This document shows positions 1 through 9,131 of a stretch of 64,000 nt of DNA, in pieces; the first letter of the stretch is position 1; each line of letters starts with the position of its first letter. The position numbers and the translations under genes are program-made. The notes below the pieces were generated by a model, which did not search any database, had not been told where the DNA came from, and worked only from the letters and a program-made list of their open reading frames with translations. Source of the stretch: Archangium gephyra. Its GTDB lineage: Bacteria; Myxococcota; Myxococcia; Myxococcales; Myxococcaceae. Location of the stretch: positions 10,254,501-10,318,500 of the forward strand of contig NZ_CP011509.1 in assembly GCF_001027285.1 (NCBI RefSeq). Direction: 5' to 3'.

Positions 1-570
1 CTGCTCATGGGACTGGCCCGCGCACTCCCGGCCTGGACGAAGGGGCGCGCGCACCTCGTCGACTTCACCCGCGACGGGCGCGGCGCGTTCGAGGGCATCG
101 ACTGCTCCCGCACCGTGGGATGCTTCGATGTGAGCTGGCCGCTGCGTCTCGAATCGCCCGAGGGCGCCGATGAGGTAGCGCTCCTCAAAGCCATCAAGGA
201 GCAGGTCCGCCAGCTCCCCCCGGGCGGCGCTCGCCACCAGGCCGACGTGGAGCTGCGGCTGTCGGACGAGGAGCTTCCGGAAGGGCTCTCCAGCGAGCGC
301 CCACCGGGTGATCACGCGCTGGTGCTCGAGGGCTCGCTGTCCGGCGGCCGGCTCCACCTGCGTTGCACCCATGCGCGGGGCGCCTGCCGGGACTCGGACG
401 TGGAACGGCTCGCCACGGACGTGCTCGGTGCGCTGCGCGCGCTGTGCTCCGGGAGCCAGGACACCCGCGCCGCCCTCACCGCCTCCGACTTCCCCCTCGC
501 CCGCTTGGACGAGGCCCAGCTGGACACCCTCGCCCTGCTGCTCGAGCAGGCCGATCAGTCCGACGAGTGA
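1..570 (+). CDS. NRPS C-terminal fragment, epimerization (E) domain (5' end outside window)
   Basis: The reading frame is open to the left edge, so this is the 3' end of a larger non-ribosomal peptide synthetase gene. The visible residues match the end of an epimerization domain: the stretch IDCSRTVGCFDVSWPLRLE around residues 33-52 is the E-domain block usually read as RTVGWFTxxxPV, and the tail LTASDFPLARLDEAQLD is the usual end of a C/E-type domain. No carrier protein follows, so the protein ends with the E domain. An E domain here would convert the last residue loaded by the upstream module to the D form before transfer to the next protein, which begins 24 bp downstream with a condensation domain. 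A plain condensation domain end is the alternative. Confidence 0.8.
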   Translation: MLMGLARALPAWTKGRAHLVDFTRDGRGAFEGIDCSRTVGCFDVSWPLRLESPEGADEVALLKAIKEQVRQLPPGGARHQADVELRLSDEELPEGLSSERPPGDHALVLEGSLSGGRLHLRCTHARGACRDSDVERLATDVLGALRALCSGSQDTRAALTASDFPLARLDEAQLDTLALLLEQADQSDE

Positions 571-594
571 CCGCACCGCATCCCCGAGGACGCC

Positions 595-3500
595 ATGAAG
601 AACGTCGATGATGTCTACCGGCTCTCGCCGATGCAGCAGGGCATGCTGTTCCACAGCCTCTACTCGCCCCGGGGAGGCACCTACGTGGAGCAGGTGTACT
701 GGCTGTGGCGCGGGCCACTCGATGCCGCGCTGCTGCGCCAGTCCCTGCAGCGGATGGTGGAGCGCCATGCCGTACTGCGCACCGCCTTCTTCTGGGAGGG
801 CCTCGCCGAGCCCATCCAGGCCGTGCGCCGCGAGGTGAAGGTGCCCTGGGAGCAGCAGGACTGGCAGGGCCTGACGCAGAGCGAGCAGGAGGCGAAGTGG
901 AACGCCCTGCTCAACGCCGATCGTCAGAAGGGTTTCACCCTCACCGCGGCGCCCCTCATGCGCTTCGCCGTGCTGCGGCTCGGGCCGGAGCTGTACCGGT
1001 GCCTGTGGAGCTACCACCACCTGCTGCTCGACGGGTGGTCGCTGCCGCTGTGCCTGCGGGAGCTCGCTCAGCACTACGACGCGCTCGCCCAGGGCCGCGA
1101 GCCGGAGCTGGAGACGGTGCGCCCCTTCCGGGACTTCATCGCCTGGCAGTCGAAGCGCGACCGCGCGGAGTCCGAGCAGTACTGGCGTCAGGCGCTCCAG
1201 GGCTTCACCGCGCCCACGCCGTTCTGGGTGGACCGGGGCGCCGAGCTGCCGAGCCAGGCGGACGCGACGTATGCCGCCCGCACCCTCCGCCTGCCCGCCA
1301 CCACGATGGAGCGGCTCGCGGCGCTCGCCCGCCAGCATCAGCTCACGCCGGGCACACTCGTGCAGGGAGCCTGGGCCCTGCTGCTCTCCCGCTACAGCGG
1401 CGAGCGCGACGTGGCCTTCGGCAACGTGACGTCCAGCCGCTCTCCGTCCCTGCCCGGCTCGGAGATGATGCTGGGGCTCGTCATCAACACGCTGGTGCTG
1501 CGCACGGCGGTGCCTCCCGAGGCCCGGCTCATCCCGTGGCTCAAGCAGCTCCAGGCGGACCAGGTCGCCGCGCGCCGGCATGATCAGCTGTCGCTGGTGG
1601 AGGTGCAGGGACTCGGTCAGGTGCCGCGGGGGCAGCCGCTGTTCCAGAGCGTCATCGCCATCCACAGCGGTCCGATGCCAAAGCTCCCGCCTTTCGCCGG
1701 GGGCAAGGTGACGCTGGACGGCATCGGCTACGCGGACCCCCGGACGGGGCATCCCCTCACCCTCATGGCGGACCTGGCCGAGACGCTGGAGTTGCAGCTC
1801 GTCCACGACACGGGCCGCTTCGACACCACCACCGTTGAGCGGATGCTCGGACACCTGCGCGTCCTCCTGGAGGGCATGGTGGCCGGGCCGGAGCGGCTGC
1901 TGCGCGAGCTGCCCCTGGTGACGGAGGAGGAGCGGCGCCAGCTCCTCGTGGAGTGGAACGACACCACGCGGCCCTTCCCGCGCGACGCCTGCCTGCACGA
2001 GGTCTTCGAGGCCCAGGTGGCACGGACGCCCGAGTCCGTGGCGGTGGAAGCCGAGGGCGCGCGCCTGACGTACCGGGAGCTGGACCGGCGTGCCAACCAG
2101 CTCGCGTGGCACCTGCGCTCGCTCGGCGTGGGGCGGGGCGCCATCGTGGGCCTGTGCCTGGAGCGCTCACCGGAGACGGTGGTGGGCGTGCTCGGCATCC
2201 TCAAGGCGGGCGGAGCCTACCTGCCGCTGGACCCGGCCTACCCTCGCGAGCGCCTGGCCTTCATGCTGGACCAGGCCCGCGTCTCCGTGCTCGTCACCCA
2301 GCGCTCCCTGGCGGAGCTGCTGCCCTCGGGCGGCGAGCGGCGGGTGCTCATGGACGAGGACCGCGAGAAGCTCGCCACGCTGCGCGAGGAGCCACCGCCC
2401 TCCGTGGGCACCGGCCCCCTGGACCTCGCGTATGTCATGTACACCTCGGGCTCGACGGGACGGCCCAAGGGCGTGTGCGTGCCCCACCGCGGCGTGATGC
2501 GCATGGCCATGGACACCGGCTACTTCGAGACCGGGCCACAAGAGACCTTCCTGCTGCTCTCGCCCATCTCCTTCGATACCTCGGCCTTCGAGCTCTTCGG
2601 CAGCCTGCTGCACGGTGCGAAGCTCGCGGTGTGCCCGCCGCACATGCACTCGCTCGAGGAGCTGGGCGGGGTGCTGAAACGCTCCGCCGTGACGACGCTG
2701 TGGCTGACGGCGCCCCTCTTCGATCAGATGGTGGCCTACCACCCCGAGGCCCTGGACTCCGTGCGCCAGGTGCTCGCTGGCGGTGACGTGATTCCGCCGG
2801 GCCGGGTGAGGGAGCGGCTCTCGCGGGCGGGTTGGGTCATCAACGGCTACGGACCCACGGAGAGCTCCACCTTCACCACCTGCTACGTGATGAAGGAGCC
2901 GGGACAGGTGGAGCGCACCGTCTCCATCGGCCGGCCCATCGCCAACACCCAGGTGTACCTGCTGGACGGGCAGCTTCAACCCGTGCCGGTGGGCGTGCCC
3001 GGCGAGCTGTACATCGGCGGAGACGGGCTCGCCGTGGGCTACCTCCACCGGCCGGAGCTCACCGCGGAGCGCTTCCTCCCCAATCCCTTTGCCCGCGAGC
3101 CGGGAGAGCGGATGTACCGGACAGGCGACATCGCCCGGTACCTGCCGGATGGCCGCATCGAGTTCCTCGGCCGCGCCGACCACCAGGTGAAGATCCGCGG
3201 CTTCCGCATCGAGACGGGCGAAATCGAATCGCACCTCCTGGAGCACCCCGCCGTGAAGGAGGCGGTGGTGGTGGCTCGCGAGGACGCACCGGGAGACAGG
3301 CGGCTGGTGGCCTACGTGGTACCGGGCGCGGGCCACGCGCCGGAACCCGAGGTGCTGCGCGGCGTCCTCTCGGAGCGACTGCCCACGCACATGGTGCCCT
3401 CGGCGGTGGTGGTGCTGGACGTCCTGCCGCTGTCTCCCAACGGCAAGGTGGACCGCAAGGCCCTGCCCGCCCCCACGGGCGCCCGCGCTCCCGAGGCGCC

Positions 3501-4569
3501 TCCCACGGCCCCGCGTGACGCCGTGGAGCTGCGGCTCGTCGAACTATGGGAGGAGCTGTTGAACGTGCGGCCGGTGGGCATCGACCAGAGCTTCTTCGCG
3601 CTGGGTGGGCACTCGCTGCTCGCGATGAGCCTTTTGTCCCAGGTGTCCAAGCGGCTGGGCCGCACCCTGCCCCTGTCGGTGCTCTTCACGCACCCCACCG
3701 TCGAGCGGCTCGCCGAGCTGCTGCGCCAGGAGCCCTCGTCCAGCACGGAGTGGACGCCGCTCGTGCCCATCCAGACGCGGGGCAAGCGGCGGCCCCTCTT
3801 CTGTGTGCACCCCATTGGCGGCAGCGCGCTCTGTTACGTGCCGCTCTCCCGGAGGCTGGGGACGGAGCAACCCCTCTACGGACTCGAGGCCCCGGGGCTC
3901 GATGGCCACCGCGAGCCCTTCACCTCGCTCGAGGCCATGGCGGCGGCGTACCTCGAGGTCCTGCGCAAGGTGCAGCCCGAAGGCCCCTACTCCCTCGCGG
4001 GCTGGTCCATGGGCGGCCTCGTCGTCTTCGAGATGGCGCGTGAGCTGCGCCGCCAGGGGCAGAGCGTGGAGCTCGTCGCGCTGATCGACAGCTGGGTGCC
4101 CACGCTCCAGCCTGGGGCCGGACCCGCACGGCTCGATGACACGACGCTGCTGCCAGGCTTCGCGATGGAGCTGGGACGCATCGCCGGACATGAGCTCACG
4201 CTGTCGGCCGAGGAGCTCGCGCCGCTCGATGCCGAGGCCCGGCTCGCCCTGCTGGCGGAGCGGGCCCGGAGCGTAGGCGCGCTGCCTCCCGGCGTGGGCC
4301 CCGAGGTGCTGCGTGCACGCTTCGGTGTCTACCGGGCCCACGCCCGCGCCTTCCAGGAGTACGTGCCCGCCAAGGGCCACCCCGCGCCCCTCCTCCTCAT
4401 CCGCCCGGAGGACGGCGCGCTCGCGGCCGCCTCGGGACCGATGGGAGGCTGGGACACCGTGACGCAACAGCCGCCCCAGCTCATCCAGATGCCAGGAGAC
4501 CATTACTCCGTGATGACCGAGCCCCTCGTGGCGGAGCTCGCCCGCGCTCTGCAGGCCGCCCTCCCATGA
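595..4569 (+). CDS. Non-ribosomal peptide synthetase, C-A-PCP-TE (termination module)
   Basis: This 1324-residue protein adds one amino acid and releases the peptide. Order: condensation domain (about 5-440, active site HHLLLDG near 140-146), adenylation domain (about 465-970, ATP-binding YTSGSTGRPKG near 615-625, GYGPTE later), peptidyl carrier (GGHSLL at 1004-1009, Ser1007 for phosphopantetheine) and thioesterase (GWSMGG at 1136-1141, nucleophile Ser1138). The specificity residues read by hand against GrsA give roughly D-T-F-L-L-G-G-T-F-K; the last part resembles aliphatic (Val/Ile/Leu) codes, but this is an estimate. The start follows GAGGA by 6 bases. The upstream protein ends in an E domain, so the C domain is probably of the D-L accepting type. 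The stop codon overlaps the next start (ATGA). The thioesterase in this position implies that chain release happens on this protein. Confidence 0.95.
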   Translation: MKNVDDVYRLSPMQQGMLFHSLYSPRGGTYVEQVYWLWRGPLDAALLRQSLQRMVERHAVLRTAFFWEGLAEPIQAVRREVKVPWEQQDWQGLTQSEQEAKWNALLNADRQKGFTLTAAPLMRFAVLRLGPELYRCLWSYHHLLLDGWSLPLCLRELAQHYDALAQGREPELETVRPFRDFIAWQSKRDRAESEQYWRQALQGFTAPTPFWVDRGAELPSQADATYAARTLRLPATTMERLAALARQHQLTPGTLVQGAWALLLSRYSGERDVAFGNVTSSRSPSLPGSEMMLGLVINTLVLRTAVPPEARLIPWLKQLQADQVAARRHDQLSLVEVQGLGQVPRGQPLFQSVIAIHSGPMPKLPPFAGGKVTLDGIGYADPRTGHPLTLMADLAETLELQLVHDTGRFDTTTVERMLGHLRVLLEGMVAGPERLLRELPLVTEEERRQLLVEWNDTTRPFPRDACLHEVFEAQVARTPESVAVEAEGARLTYRELDRRANQLAWHLRSLGVGRGAIVGLCLERSPETVVGVLGILKAGGAYLPLDPAYPRERLAFMLDQARVSVLVTQRSLAELLPSGGERRVLMDEDREKLATLREEPPPSVGTGPLDLAYVMYTSGSTGRPKGVCVPHRGVMRMAMDTGYFETGPQETFLLLSPISFDTSAFELFGSLLHGAKLAVCPPHMHSLEELGGVLKRSAVTTLWLTAPLFDQMVAYHPEALDSVRQVLAGGDVIPPGRVRERLSRAGWVINGYGPTESSTFTTCYVMKEPGQVERTVSIGRPIANTQVYLLDGQLQPVPVGVPGELYIGGDGLAVGYLHRPELTAERFLPNPFAREPGERMYRTGDIARYLPDGRIEFLGRADHQVKIRGFRIETGEIESHLLEHPAVKEAVVVAREDAPGDRRLVAYVVPGAGHAPEPEVLRGVLSERLPTHMVPSAVVVLDVLPLSPNGKVDRKALPAPTGARAPEAPPTAPRDAVELRLVELWEELLNVRPVGIDQSFFALGGHSLLAMSLLSQVSKRLGRTLPLSVLFTHPTVERLAELLRQEPSSSTEWTPLVPIQTRGKRRPLFCVHPIGGSALCYVPLSRRLGTEQPLYGLEAPGLDGHREPFTSLEAMAAAYLEVLRKVQPEGPYSLAGWSMGGLVVFEMARELRRQGQSVELVALIDSWVPTLQPGAGPARLDDTTLLPGFAMELGRIAGHELTLSAEELAPLDAEARLALLAERARSVGALPPGVGPEVLRARFGVYRAHARAFQEYVPAKGHPAPLLLIRPEDGALAAASGPMGGWDTVTQQPPQLIQMPGDHYSVMTEPLVAELARALQAALP

Positions 4570-7184
4570 AGAACGTCCAGGATGTCTACCGGCTCTCGCC
4601 CGTGCAGCGGGAGCTCCTCTCCCGGGCCTCGGCGTCCGAGGCGCGTCCCGCCCAGCTTCACTGGAGCTTCCGCCAGGGGCTGGACGAGGCGGCCCTCACC
4701 TCCGCCCTGCGCCAGCTCCTCATCCGCCATACCGCCCTGCGCACCGCCTTCTTCGCCCAGGGCATGAACGAGCCCGTGCAGGTGGTGCGCGAGAAGGTCG
4801 AGCCCCGCCTGGAGCAGCGGACAGGCCCGCTCGCGGCGTTCCTCGAGGAGGACCGGCGGCGGGACATGAATCCCGCGAACGCGCCCCTGCTCCGCGTCAC
4901 CGTGCTGCGGGACGCACCCGACATGGGCACGGTCGTCCTCACGTACCACCCGCTCGTGCTCGATGAGGACTCGGCGCAGGTGTGCCTCCGCGAGTTGATG
5001 GTGCTCTACCGCGCCGCCCGCGACGGGAGCGAGCCGGTGCTCGGCAAGAGCCGGCCCCACCGCGACTTCATGGCGTGGTTCGAGCAGCAGGACGCGCAGG
5101 AGTCGGAGCGGCGGGCCCGGGAGCCACTCCAGGGCGCTCGGTGCTCGCGGATTCCCGAGGCGTGGCGGGTGACACGGCGGGAAGACCCTCACCCCGGCCC
5201 TCTCCCAGAGGGAGAGGGGATGATGCAGCGGTTCCTCCTGAGTCCCACGGCCACCGCCCATGTGCAGGCGTTCCTGCGGCAACACACGCTGGAGCTCTCC
5301 ACACTTCTCCAGGCCGCCTGGGCGGTGCTGCTTCAGCAGCAGGGCCAGGGAAATGACCTGCTCTTCGGCACCTTCGCACACGGGCTCCCGGCCGCACTGA
5401 CCGGCGGCGGTCCGCTGGTGGGGCGCTTCTCCACGCTCGTTCCTCGACGGCTCCAGGTGCCCTCACGCGGCACGCTGCTGCGCTGGCTCCGGGGCCTCCA
5501 GGCCGAACACGCCGAGACACACGCCTCCGATTACTTCGCGCCCTCCCAGTTCCAGAGCTGGCTCGAGGTCCCCCCGGAGGACCTGCCGCTCTTCGACAGC
5601 ATCGTCACCACCGGCACCGAGGACGAAGCCCTGGGGCCCCTCGCCCGGAGCCTCGGCTTCCACGGCCTCACCCATGAGCTGGCGGCCCTCCCCGCTCCGC
5701 TCGTCATCCGCGCCGAGCAGGGCCCCCGGTTGGAGCTGCGATTCCACTACGACCCCGGACAGCTCGCCTCCACCGCGGTGGCCCATGCCGCCGCGCACCT
5801 CGGGACGCTCCTGGAAGAGCTGGCGCTGCGGGCCGAGCAGGAGCCCTCCGCGCTCTCGCCGCCACCGGAGATGCCGGAGAACCGGATGAGGGGCTCCATC
5901 ACGGGAGGCACCCGCTTCGGAGCGGCCGAGGTCCAGGCCGTGCTCGCGCGGCACCCGGCGGTGGCGCGAGTGTCCGTGCTTCCCGATGCGAGCACGCCCG
6001 GCTCTGGCGCACTCGTGGCCCGAGTGGAGCCTGTGCGCCCGGCCACCGGAGCCCGGAAGAAGCCCGGCTTCGGCCTCTTCTTCTTCGCCAACGAAGGCGC
6101 TGGAACGAGCGACAAGTACCGCCTCTATCTGGACGGAGCACGGTTCGCGGACCGCAATGGCTTCACGGCCATCTGGACGCCCGAGCGCCACTTCGACGAG
6201 CACGGCGGGCTCTACCCGAACCCCTCGGTGCTGAGCGCCGCGCTGAGCACCATCACCGAGCGCATCGGTCTGCGCTCGGGCAGCGTCGTGCTGCCACTGC
6301 ACAGTCCCTTCCGGGTGGCGGAGGAGTGGTCGGTCATCGACAACCTGTCGAAGGGCCGGGTGGGGCTGTCGGTGACGTCCGGATGGATGCCCAACGACTT
6401 CGCGCTGGCACCGGACCACTTCGAGGGCAAGCGCGAGGTGCTGTTCCGCTCGCTCGAGCAGGTACGGGAACTGTGGCGCGGTGGTGCCGTGTCTACGCGG
6501 GACGGAGCGGGCAACGAGGTCCAGCTGCGCACCTTCCCCCGGCCCGTCCAGCCCGAGCTGCCCGTCTGGCTCACCTGCCCCGGCAACCCCGAGCTCTTCG
6601 AGAAGGCGGGCGAACTGGGGCTGAACGTGCTGACCTCACTGGCCTCGCAGCCGGTGGACGAGGTGCGGGAAAAGATCGCCCTCTACCGGGCGGCCCGGGA
6701 GCGAGCGGGACATGACCCGGCGGCGGGCACGGTGTCGGTGATGCTGCACACGTTCGTGGGACGGGAGTCCGGCGAGGTGCTCGACCGGGTCCGAGGGCCG
6801 CTCACGCACTACCTGCGCACGCACCTGCGGCTCCAGCAGATGCGCGTGCGAAGCCTGGACATCCAGATGGACATCGACGACCCGAAGTGGCTCGACTCGC
6901 TGGCCACGTTCGCCTTCGAGCAGCACTACCGGATGAGCGCGTTGATTGGCACGCCCACCTCGTGCCTGCCGATGGTGGACCGGCTGATGGAGGCGGGGGC
7001 GGACGAGCTGGCGTGCTTCATCGACTTCGGCGTCGCCGAGGCCCACGCCATCGAGGGCCTGACGTACCTGGCGGAGCTGAAGGAGCTCGCCAATGACGAG
7101 GCGCTGCGCACCCGCCGCGTCCTCGCCGAGCACCTGGACGAACGGCTTCCCGGGAAGCCCCCGGTCACTTTCGAGATCCACTGA
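4566..7184 (+). CDS. Degenerate condensation domain fused to NRPS luciferase-like monooxygenase
   Basis: This 872-residue protein begins almost exactly like the preceding one (MKNVQDVYRLSPVQ) and has a condensation-domain fold to about residue 430, but the active-site motif HHxxxDG reads HPLVLDE at 128-134, so the catalytic second His is Pro. Residues 447-493 look like the small C-terminal lobe of an adenylation domain (AEVQAVLARHPAVARVSV), yet the adenylation core is absent. Residues from about 498 to 850 are a bacterial luciferase-like flavin monooxygenase of the kind found in NRPS lines (FGLFFFANEG, WTPERHFDEHGG, SVTSGWMPNDF). Related domains are inserted into adenylation domains in MtaG/MelG of myxothiazol and melithiazol, where they hydroxylate a bound residue. 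I infer a relic module whose oxygenase is still intact and acts in trans. Residues 206-219 are encoded by an inserted REP-like repeat. Confidence 0.9.
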   Translation: MKNVQDVYRLSPVQRELLSRASASEARPAQLHWSFRQGLDEAALTSALRQLLIRHTALRTAFFAQGMNEPVQVVREKVEPRLEQRTGPLAAFLEEDRRRDMNPANAPLLRVTVLRDAPDMGTVVLTYHPLVLDEDSAQVCLRELMVLYRAARDGSEPVLGKSRPHRDFMAWFEQQDAQESERRAREPLQGARCSRIPEAWRVTRREDPHPGPLPEGEGMMQRFLLSPTATAHVQAFLRQHTLELSTLLQAAWAVLLQQQGQGNDLLFGTFAHGLPAALTGGGPLVGRFSTLVPRRLQVPSRGTLLRWLRGLQAEHAETHASDYFAPSQFQSWLEVPPEDLPLFDSIVTTGTEDEALGPLARSLGFHGLTHELAALPAPLVIRAEQGPRLELRFHYDPGQLASTAVAHAAAHLGTLLEELALRAEQEPSALSPPPEMPENRMRGSITGGTRFGAAEVQAVLARHPAVARVSVLPDASTPGSGALVARVEPVRPATGARKKPGFGLFFFANEGAGTSDKYRLYLDGARFADRNGFTAIWTPERHFDEHGGLYPNPSVLSAALSTITERIGLRSGSVVLPLHSPFRVAEEWSVIDNLSKGRVGLSVTSGWMPNDFALAPDHFEGKREVLFRSLEQVRELWRGGAVSTRDGAGNEVQLRTFPRPVQPELPVWLTCPGNPELFEKAGELGLNVLTSLASQPVDEVREKIALYRAARERAGHDPAAGTVSVMLHTFVGRESGEVLDRVRGPLTHYLRTHLRLQQMRVRSLDIQMDIDDPKWLDSLATFAFEQHYRMSALIGTPTSCLPMVDRLMEAGADELACFIDFGVAEAHAIEGLTYLAELKELANDEALRTRRVLAEHLDERLPGKPPVTFEIH
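5186..5220. repeat. REP-like palindromic repeat inside an NRPS gene
   Basis: The element starts with CCCTCACCCC and contains a 9-bp inverted repeat, CCCTCTCCC at 5198-5206 and GGGAGAGGG at 5210-5218. The same core occurs at 28782-28815, 45248-45281 (reversed) and 45351-45386. Here it is read in frame as PHPGPLPEGEG inside the degenerate condensation domain. Confidence 0.85.
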
Positions 7185-7197
7185 GAGGTTGGACACC

Positions 7198-8433
7198 ATG
7201 GAAGCAAAGAACGCCGTGACGGCGATGCAGCTCCCCCTGGGAATGCGGCTGCTCAACCAGCTCGGCAGCGGCGTGGGCCGTGTGGCCTTCGAGCTGAACG
7301 CGGAACAACTCATGGCGGAGGCACGCAAGCAGACGGGCCTGAACGACTTCGGTGGCGAGGCGTTCATCGAGCCCCTGTGCAAGCTGATCCGCTCCCTGGA
7401 GGAGGAGGGAGACCTGTCACTCGTGGGGCGGCTCTCCATCCGGAGGGGACTGCTGCGGCTGCTGGTGCAGCGGCTGCACATCGCCGCGGACCTCGCGCGC
7501 CACCCGGAGATCCGCGAGGTGCCCATCGAGCGGCCCGTGTTCATCCTCGGCTTCATGCGGACGGGCACGACGCTGCTCTTCAACCTGCTCGCGAAGATGC
7601 CGGGCGCCCGGGCGCCGAAGATGTGGGAGCTGCTGTGGCCCTCGCCGCCGCCGGACCCGGCGACGGAAGCGTCGGACCCTCGCATCGAGCGGGCTCGCCT
7701 CTTCGCTGAACAGGCGCACAAGGCGCTTCCGGCCATGAAGGCCATCCACCCCTTCGAGCCCACCGCGCCCGAGGAGTGCCTCTTCCTGCTCGGGCTGAGC
7801 TTCACCGACTTCGCCGCCGAGAGCCGCGCGCACCTGCCGGGTTACATGGACTGGCTGATGAGCACGGACATGGTGCCGGCCTACCGCTACTACCGCGAGG
7901 TGCTCCAGCTCCTCACGTGGAAGTCCCGGGCCCACCACCTGGTGCTCAAGAGCCCCATCCACCTCTACAACCTGGACGCGCTGCTGACCGTCTTCCCGGA
8001 TGCACGCATCATCCAGACGCACCGCGACCCGCGCGAGGTGGTGGCCTCGGGGTGCAGCATGTACGAGGCCTCGCGCATCCTGTCGATCCGCCGCCATGAC
8101 CCCGTGGCACTGGGGCAGCAGTGGCTCGACACGTGGGGCAAGGCGATGGACCGGGCGATGGCGGTGCGCGCGAAGGCGTCCCCCGAGCAGTTCCTCGACG
8201 TGCACTACGACGAGCTGATGGCAGACCCCACGGGCCAGGTGCGGCGCATCCACCGCTGGGCCGGACTGGGCAACGAGGAAGCAGCCGCCGGAGTCGTGCA
8301 GTCCTGGCTCGCGGAGAACCCGCGCCACAAGCACGGGGTGCACCAGTACACGCTGGAGCACTACGGGCTCGATGCCCGGCGGGTGGCCGAGCGCTTCCGG
8401 GCCTACACCGGGCAGTTCAACGTCTTGAAATAA
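7198..8433 (+). CDS. Sulfotransferase family protein
   Basis: The 411-residue product belongs to the PAPS-dependent sulfotransferases (Sulfotransfer_3 type). The 5'-phosphosulfate loop is FMRTGTT at residues 119-125, after a hydrophobic strand (RPVFILG), and the 3'-phosphate-binding region is THRDPREVVAS near 271-281. No signal peptide is present, so it is cytoplasmic. The ATG at 7198 follows GAGAGG and lies 13 bp after the oxygenase gene, which places it in the NRPS operon; an upstream in-frame start at 7093 would overlap that gene and is rejected. By context it may sulfate the peptide product or a hydroxyl made by the monooxygenase. A role on other hydroxylated substrates is possible. Confidence 0.88.
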   Translation: MEAKNAVTAMQLPLGMRLLNQLGSGVGRVAFELNAEQLMAEARKQTGLNDFGGEAFIEPLCKLIRSLEEEGDLSLVGRLSIRRGLLRLLVQRLHIAADLARHPEIREVPIERPVFILGFMRTGTTLLFNLLAKMPGARAPKMWELLWPSPPPDPATEASDPRIERARLFAEQAHKALPAMKAIHPFEPTAPEECLFLLGLSFTDFAAESRAHLPGYMDWLMSTDMVPAYRYYREVLQLLTWKSRAHHLVLKSPIHLYNLDALLTVFPDARIIQTHRDPREVVASGCSMYEASRILSIRRHDPVALGQQWLDTWGKAMDRAMAVRAKASPEQFLDVHYDELMADPTGQVRRIHRWAGLGNEEAAAGVVQSWLAENPRHKHGVHQYTLEHYGLDARRVAERFRAYTGQFNVLK

Positions 8434-8537
8434 CCCGGAAAATCTGGGGAATGCGACAAAAAGGAGGGGGCTTCGTTCACCCGTTGATGGCCGGGTTGTG
8501 TCGAACTTCGCCGAATGGACGGCGGGTGGAGGCTTGC

Positions 8538-9092
8538 ATGCGGATTGCCCAGGTAGGAGCGAAGTCCCTGGTGTTGGCGGTGCTGCTCGTGGTGGGGAGC
8601 GGCTGTGGTCAAGAGGTGGAGCCCGGGGTGCTCGCCGACGAGGCGCCGACGATGTCCGTCGAGCCGGTGGGCCAGACCACAGCGGGGCTGACGTGTAACG
8701 GGACGGCGGGCCAGTGGAACGGGTGTCGTGGCACCGGCTGCTCCGTCTGCGCGGAGAAGGTGTCGGACTACCCCTACTACTTCCAGCGGCACCCGAGCTG
8801 CCAGAAGAACACCATCTGCTACGGCCTGTACTACCAGTGCAACGCCGCGTGCCCGGCGCCCACCGAGGCGGACCGCTACCCGCCCGTCGTCTGTGGCAAC
8901 GGTATCTGCGAGGCCGGTGAGACGTGCTCGCAGGACTGCGGCGGCACGTGGTGCGGCGATGGCTTCTGCGATCCGAACGAGACCCGCTACAGCTGCAACG
9001 TGGACTGCGGGAGCATCTGCCAGAGCTACTGCTCGAACGGCTCCTGCTGCCCGTCCAGTGGCGTGTGCTCGGACGGCAGCTTCTGCTGGTAG
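8538..9092 (+). CDS. Cysteine-rich secreted lipoprotein
   Basis: The 184-residue protein starts at an ATG preceded by GGAGG and has a lipoprotein signal (VLAVLLVVGSGC, Cys22 or thereabouts). The mature part has many cysteines, including two tandem motifs typical of myxobacterial surface proteins, CGNGICEAGETCSQDCG and CGDGFCDPNETRYSCNVDCG, and ends in another Cys-rich segment (SNGSCCPSSGVCSDGSFCW). Such motifs are thought to be disulfide-bonded surface modules. No enzymatic motif is seen. It stands alone, with a hairpin between it and the convergent hydrolase gene. Function unknown. Confidence 0.8.
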   Translation: MRIAQVGAKSLVLAVLLVVGSGCGQEVEPGVLADEAPTMSVEPVGQTTAGLTCNGTAGQWNGCRGTGCSVCAEKVSDYPYYFQRHPSCQKNTICYGLYYQCNAACPAPTEADRYPPVVCGNGICEAGETCSQDCGGTWCGDGFCDPNETRYSCNVDCGSICQSYCSNGSCCPSSGVCSDGSFCW

Positions 9093-9115
9093 GCCGCCCC
9101 GCTCACCGTCCGAGC

Positions 9116-9130
9116 CCCGGAACCTCCGGG
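9116..9130. terminator. Short hairpin between convergent genes
   Basis: The inverted repeat CCCGGA-ACC-TCCGGG fills most of the 39-bp gap between two converging genes. There is no clear T run, so it is only a possible terminator. Confidence 0.4.
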
Positions 9131-9131
9131 T

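Noticed and set aside
2167-3390. 407-codon minus-strand frame in the NRPS adenylation region
   Set aside because: It is antisense to conserved adenylation motifs and has no start signal.
7093-7197. Longer N-terminus of the sulfotransferase
   Set aside because: It would overlap the end of the oxygenase gene by 92 bases, while the ATG at 7198 has its own GAGAGG.
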